Assembly (NCBI RefSeq): GCF_016859285.1
Contig: NC_053403.1
Span: 2,656,448 to 2,720,447 of the forward strand
Source: Xiphias gladius
Taxonomy: Eukaryota > Chordata > Actinopteri > Istiophoriformes > Xiphiidae
Length of the DNA stretch: 64,000 nt
Direction of reading: 5' to 3'
The notes under the pieces were generated by a model that was not told the DNA's origin, ran no database searches, and saw nothing but the letters and a program-made list of their open reading frames with translations. Below, one piece after another: positions 59,970 through 64,000 of the stretch. Position 1 is the stretch's first letter; each line of letters begins with the position of its first letter. The position numbers and the translations under genes are program-made.

Positions 59970-60325
59970 TGGAGACCCGAAAATGGCCGTCCACCGACGG
60001 CCCCCATCCAACCTGACAGAGCTTGAGAGGATCTGCGGAGAGGAATGGCAGATAAATCCCCAAGTCCGGGAGCGCAGAGCTCGTCGGGTCACACCCGAGA
60101 AGACTCGAGGCTGGAATCGCCGCCAAAGGGGCGTCAACTAAATACTGAGCAAAGGCCCCGGGTACTTATGTCAACGGGATATTTCAGTTTTTCCTTTTTA
60201 AAAAAATTTGCAGTAATCTCTCAAATTCAGTCGCCATGGGTTTACTGAGTGAAGATCGATGACGAAATGTGAAAAAAGCGAAGGAGTCTAAATCCTTCCT
60301 GAATGCAGCGTAGGAAAAACCACAT
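59970..60325 (+). mobile_element. Tc1-like DNA transposon, 3' end, decayed
   Basis: Plus-strand remains of the transposase C-terminus: the frame holding CCATCCAACCTGACAGAGCT gives SNLTELERICG, then PEKTRGWNRRQRG with changes. The 3' inverted-repeat region follows (GGGATATTTCAGTTTTTCC, TAAAAAAATTTGCAG, GAAATGTGAAAAAAGCGAAG). It is truncated upstream of the catalytic region and has frame damage. It is a different insertion from the one at 31425, with opposite orientation and the complementary half preserved. Confidence 0.75.
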
Positions 60326-60589
60326 GCTCCCGTGTGTGAATTCACAATTTCTGAAATGTTGCGTGTGATAAGAGTGAAATGTGTTTGACGTGACACATTC
60401 GCCTGCGCTTCTTCCCGAGCGTAACATTTTCAGTTAATTCCCGGGGGCGACCCACAACGCGACAGTGAGGAACATCCGCGATCCGGTTGCCCGTAGAGGA
60501 TGTTTGCACTACAGCGGGAGATTCAGCAGAAACCGACCGAACCCGAAGAAAACCGTCTCCAGTTTCAGACTCATTAGCTGTCGCCCCTG

Positions 60590-61330
60590 TAGGTGAGCTG
60601 CGGCTTCCCCGCGGGTTAAAAAGGCATAAGATGAGCCCTCGGCAAACAGCTCAAAGTAAACAGACGCCGTCCATTAATACCCGGACCGTCCGAGTCCCGC
60701 CGGGACGCTGACTGACGGAGCAAACACCGGGCCATTGTTTAAAAACCGCCCCTTTAGGAAGCATCTGAGTCGTTCGGGAGGCGAGTTAAGTCCTCGCTCT
60801 CTATTTCTGTCATCGGCCTCGCGCTGCTCAGTGAGTCGGCGGCTTTCTGTCGGACAAACACCAGCCCGGAGTCACTGCCTTGATCTCTGGATCAAAATGT
60901 CCGTAGGCTCTGCCCTCGTTCCTATCCGTGATGATGAACGTGTAGTCGCCAGGGTAAATTCCTGAGATCTGGGAAAACGACGACTTTGCTAAAAGAAAGA
61001 AGTTTGACAGGGGCAAGAAACAATTAACAGGAGTGTGTAAGATGTTATAGCTGCTAATGAAGGTGGCCAAAACTACAAAAATGAGAAAGCTGCAATAAAA
61101 CTATCCATTAAAGAGGCAACTCACAGCATTTTCATATAATTGAATGCCTGTTCTTTTCCTCATTATCGGACTGTAATAATGGAGCAGCGGCTTGACGTCT
61201 TTCCGAATCATAAAAACTTTTCTACTCGCTGCACGGTGGCTTTTTACCGCATTTAATGTTTCCTGTTTGTTTGGAGGAAGAAAAAAAAAACAAACAAATA
61301 ATGGAAGAACTGGGTGTTCAGCCTGGGGAG
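60590..61330. promoter_or_regulatory. candidate conserved non-coding element downstream of pax1
   Basis: A 700-base non-repetitive block. Examples are CGTCCATTAATACCCGGACC, GCCATTGTTTAAAAACCGCC, GGGTAAATTCCTGAGATCTG, AACAATTAACAGGAGTGTG and GCATTTTCATATAATTGAATGCC. It has the texture of vertebrate enhancers linked to developmental genes. A minus-strand frame of 80 codons crosses it (see findings). There is no direct proof of conservation. Confidence 0.35.
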
Positions 61331-62520
61331 CAGCAGCCATTGTGGCTGAGCAGACGAAAGGAGAAGCTCTCCGCCTTCACGAATTCAAACCTGATCAAAC
61401 GGAAAGTCCGAAAAAGAACCTCAGTGCCGCTTGGTTAGAAAAGGTAACAAGGAAGGCCGCATCTGAAAAAACTGACGCCTGGTCTTCCACTGCTGTAGTT
61501 ACTTGTAGTTTAGTTTTCGGGCAGATGTCGCACAGGATATTCCTGCATCGCGGTGGCACTGGAACAGCGGGACTAGGGCTCGCGTTTTGCCGTATCCGTG
61601 ACACAGCCACGGGACCCGAGTGATCGAAACAGTGTTCGGAAACTCTCTTTAAGAGCAGGCACGCGTGAGCCTCTCTGGCTTCATATTAAGGCTCGCGGAC
61701 TTAACTCCGAGTTCTGCTTCCCACAGTGAAAGCAGATAAGATCATCTGTCTGATTGACAAACTGGCCGACAGAGCAACGAACACCAGGATAAAATAAGCA
61801 CCTTGCTTGTGATCAGGGCTGATAAAATGGGTCTATGACAGCTCTGACCACCGCCACCGTGAAACGTACCAAACCTTTCCTGGGCTTATGGGTTTTGGTG
61901 GCTGCTGGTTGGCGACGGCGTTCCGTAGTATGGAGTGCCTCGCCCCTCCCGCCGGGTTGTTTTTCTCACACTCCGGTTTATCGCTGCCAGGTTAAACGTG
62001 TTGCGCTTCGTGTTACCTCATCGCTCCCACACACCGACCAGGCGGCGCCGCGGAGAAGAAAGTCGACTGAGCGTGAAACCACAGGGGAGCTGCCGAAATC
62101 CCAGAACCGGCGCCCTGAATCAGCTGTAATTACAGCAGAGGTGGTTCATGCACTCGCGGTTCCACTTACTACTTTATATAACAAACTTCTTCAACTTTCT
62201 TGTCAACATTTGAGACAAAGTTTTGATCACGCAGCTTTGAAGAAAGTCCCTAAATAGTCCCTTAAATGGGAATTCAGCAGCAATAAATTTATGACAGTAC
62301 CTTAAAAAAAAACAACTGGGAAGATGAACTATTCTTAGAACGCCTCCATTTTTCAATTTTTGATTGTAATTTACGTGGTTTAAAGTCTCAGTGTACTCGA
62401 ATAAACGAATAAACAACTGGAGATTTAAAAAAAAAAAACTAATCATGGGACTGAATTAAATCTGCATTTCGATTCATCCAGCCGCCAGACACACGTGTGA
62501 CGTTCTTTCTACGGGGGAAA
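61331..62520. other. pax1 downstream DNA, nothing recognised
   Basis: Mixed sequence without a repeat family or gene signal that I can name. Confidence 0.4.
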
Positions 62521-62720
62521 TCAAATATTGCTCAAGGGGGGTTCTTCCCAACACTGTTGCAGAAATTCCCACGGATGTGTCGCACTTGCAGGTCGGTTTG
62601 GTTCGAACCCCTCGTGCCAGTTCATCAAAACCGGCTCCATGGGGTCCAGGTCTGGAGACTGCGCCGGTCTTCCTCTGTTACTCGCCTCTTTGCTCACAGA
62701 TTCTGATAGAAATATGCCGC
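62521..62720 (-). mobile_element. Tc1/mariner-type transposase C-terminal fragment, decayed
   Basis: The minus-strand frame contains RPAQSPDLDPMEPVLMNWHE and PASATHPWEFLQQCWEEPP. It resembles the end of the catalytic domain of Tc1-like transposases (W/PAQSPDLNPIE-type motif, then LWELLQ.CWEEL). It is a different subfamily from the two other Tc1 relics. The rest of the element is not recognisable. Confidence 0.7.
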
Positions 62721-64000
62721 ACTGCTTCCTGCAGTGCAATGTCGTCCAAGTATTGCTTCACTGGGTGTGGTGGCACAGCCTGTGCAGACGGAGGGTTTGT
62801 TAAGTCCTCGGCAAAAACGTCGGGGCACCTGCAGGGACCGGTTGCTTCGGTTTTCAAGGCTTCGTTTACTTCAACCGCTGGAGGAAAGTTAGCGCTAACC
62901 TCGGTCCACATGATCCCTGAAAAAGCCCTGTTTTATATGAAGTTTACACCATTCTTTTCCCCTTTATGCTATTTATGGTTATTCACCTTAACTTGAACTG
63001 CTTAAATTTCAATAAAAAGTGGAAAAATGGGTTTTTTTCTTAGAGGTAGTGCATACATTATCAGTATTACTGCAGACATTATATAGAAACTGTACATGTG
63101 CACACCGTGCCGACAGCTTTTTGTTTCCCCGTTTCAAACCCGTAGTCGTCGTCGTGTCTTTTATCATGACTGTACATTTTAACCCAAACCAAGGTCCCTT
63201 CCTGCACTTACCCAAGTAGCTTTTGTGCCCAAACCTAACCAAACCCCGGCCTTTGCATAACCCTAGCCGCAGGTTTATTGTTGTTGCCGTGACGATGGCG
63301 GTGTGTCGGGCCTGCCGCTGGTACGCTCCCTACGGGTCGTATCCGAGGGTCGGGACAAACGATCAACGCGGCCGCTCAGGTTGGAGGACCTGCTGTGCGT
63401 GAACACCGGCGAGTTGTAATGAAGAAATATTCTCGTTCTTGCCCGTTACGCTGCATCATAAGCAGCGATGTCGGCGAACCAGCCAGTCGCAGCTAGGCCA
63501 ATGCGGCGTGAAGCTAACGGAAGATCAGCACGACAGAGGCCACCAAAAGTTCAGCGTCTGCTGAACAAGGCGAAAGCCAAAGTTGGGCCAGTCTAAAGGA
63601 ATAGCCGCTAACGCACCACAAAGCTAACATCCGTGATCCGGCCTGAGCCGACCAGGCTAACACTGCCGGCTGACACCGGCAGGGCTGAACCGCCTTCTGT
63701 CCATTATCAGCTAAGAGGCCGGGTTTTTAAGTTCAAACTTAGCCTCGTCCTAACGCCTGCCGAGTGTGAGAGGGGCGACGGCCGATTTCCACAGCAATCT
63801 CAATCTGGGTGACGAGAACTGCAGACCTGTCAACAAAGTGGCGGCTGCAGATGCACCGTCGCTGGCAGTTACACCAAAATAAACTCCATTATTAATACCG
63901 ATGCTATCGATGATTCAGCTCATTTTGAGGCAGCGATACACTGTTTGCATCTGTTGTTAGTTAGGGTGACTTGGCTACCTGCTACCTGCAACCTGTCTGG
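62721..64000. other. distal pax1 downstream DNA
   Basis: Contains CCCAAACCTAACCAAACCCC near 63229-63247, a motif seen in fish repeat tails, and GC-rich sequence from 63300 on. No gene seen; foxa2 would be expected farther to the right. Confidence 0.4.

Noticed and set aside
60487-60711. Short plus-strand frame in the pax1 downstream block
   Set aside because: No domain, no splice context; likely chance in GC-rich sequence.

Overview
The window is nuclear DNA from a ray-finned fish, probably a percomorph. The reasons are intron-containing vertebrate genes, (CA)n/(GT)n and (ATC)n microsatellites, several interspersed repeats I associate with spiny-rayed fish, and decayed Tc1-like transposons. 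Four protein-coding genes are supported. In order they are the 3' half of xrn2 (+), nkx2.4 (-), nkx2.2 (-) and pax1 (+). This is the order and orientation of human chromosome 20p11 (XRN2, NKX2-4, NKX2-2, PAX1, then FOXA2 beyond the window). It is one vertebrate copy of the ancient deuterostome pharyngeal gene cluster (nkx2.1/2.4, nkx2.2, pax1/9, foxA).

Layout. 1-23214: the last 13 coding exons of xrn2, with introns up to 8.4 kb; several intron stretches are unusually GC-balanced and look like conserved regulatory elements. 23215-24606: tail-to-tail 3' ends of xrn2 and nkx2.4. 24607-26396: nkx2.4, two exons. 26397-40593: a 14 kb gene-free interval with microsatellites, a Tc1 5' half and MITE pieces. 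40594-42154: nkx2.2, two exons. 42155-49642: gene-free interval. 49643-58666: pax1, five coding exons, the first coding only the start codon plus one base. 58667-64000: pax1 3' UTR, repeats, a Tc1 3' end, a candidate enhancer near 60.6-61.3 kb and a second Tc1 fragment.

How the genes relate. xrn2 is a housekeeping nuclear 5'-3' exoribonuclease (transcription termination, RNA decay). The other three encode developmental transcription factors: nkx2.4 (hypothalamus, thyroid/pharynx), nkx2.2 (ventral neural tube, pancreas) and pax1 (sclerotome, pharyngeal pouches). The arrangement fits a regulatory block in which xrn2 introns host enhancers for its neighbours.

The main unusual signal is shared divergence. 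nkx2.4 has a degraded NK2-specific domain, nkx2.2 has a shortened linker and a rewritten C-terminus, and pax1 has lost the front of its octapeptide and carries substitutions in its paired domain. This suggests the window is the faster-evolving of two copies left by the teleost genome duplication. I cannot assign a/b suffixes from sequence alone. No undescribed gene system was found. Exon boundaries were read by eye from splice signals, reading-frame continuity and remembered family sequences; conserved-element calls rest on composition and motifs only.
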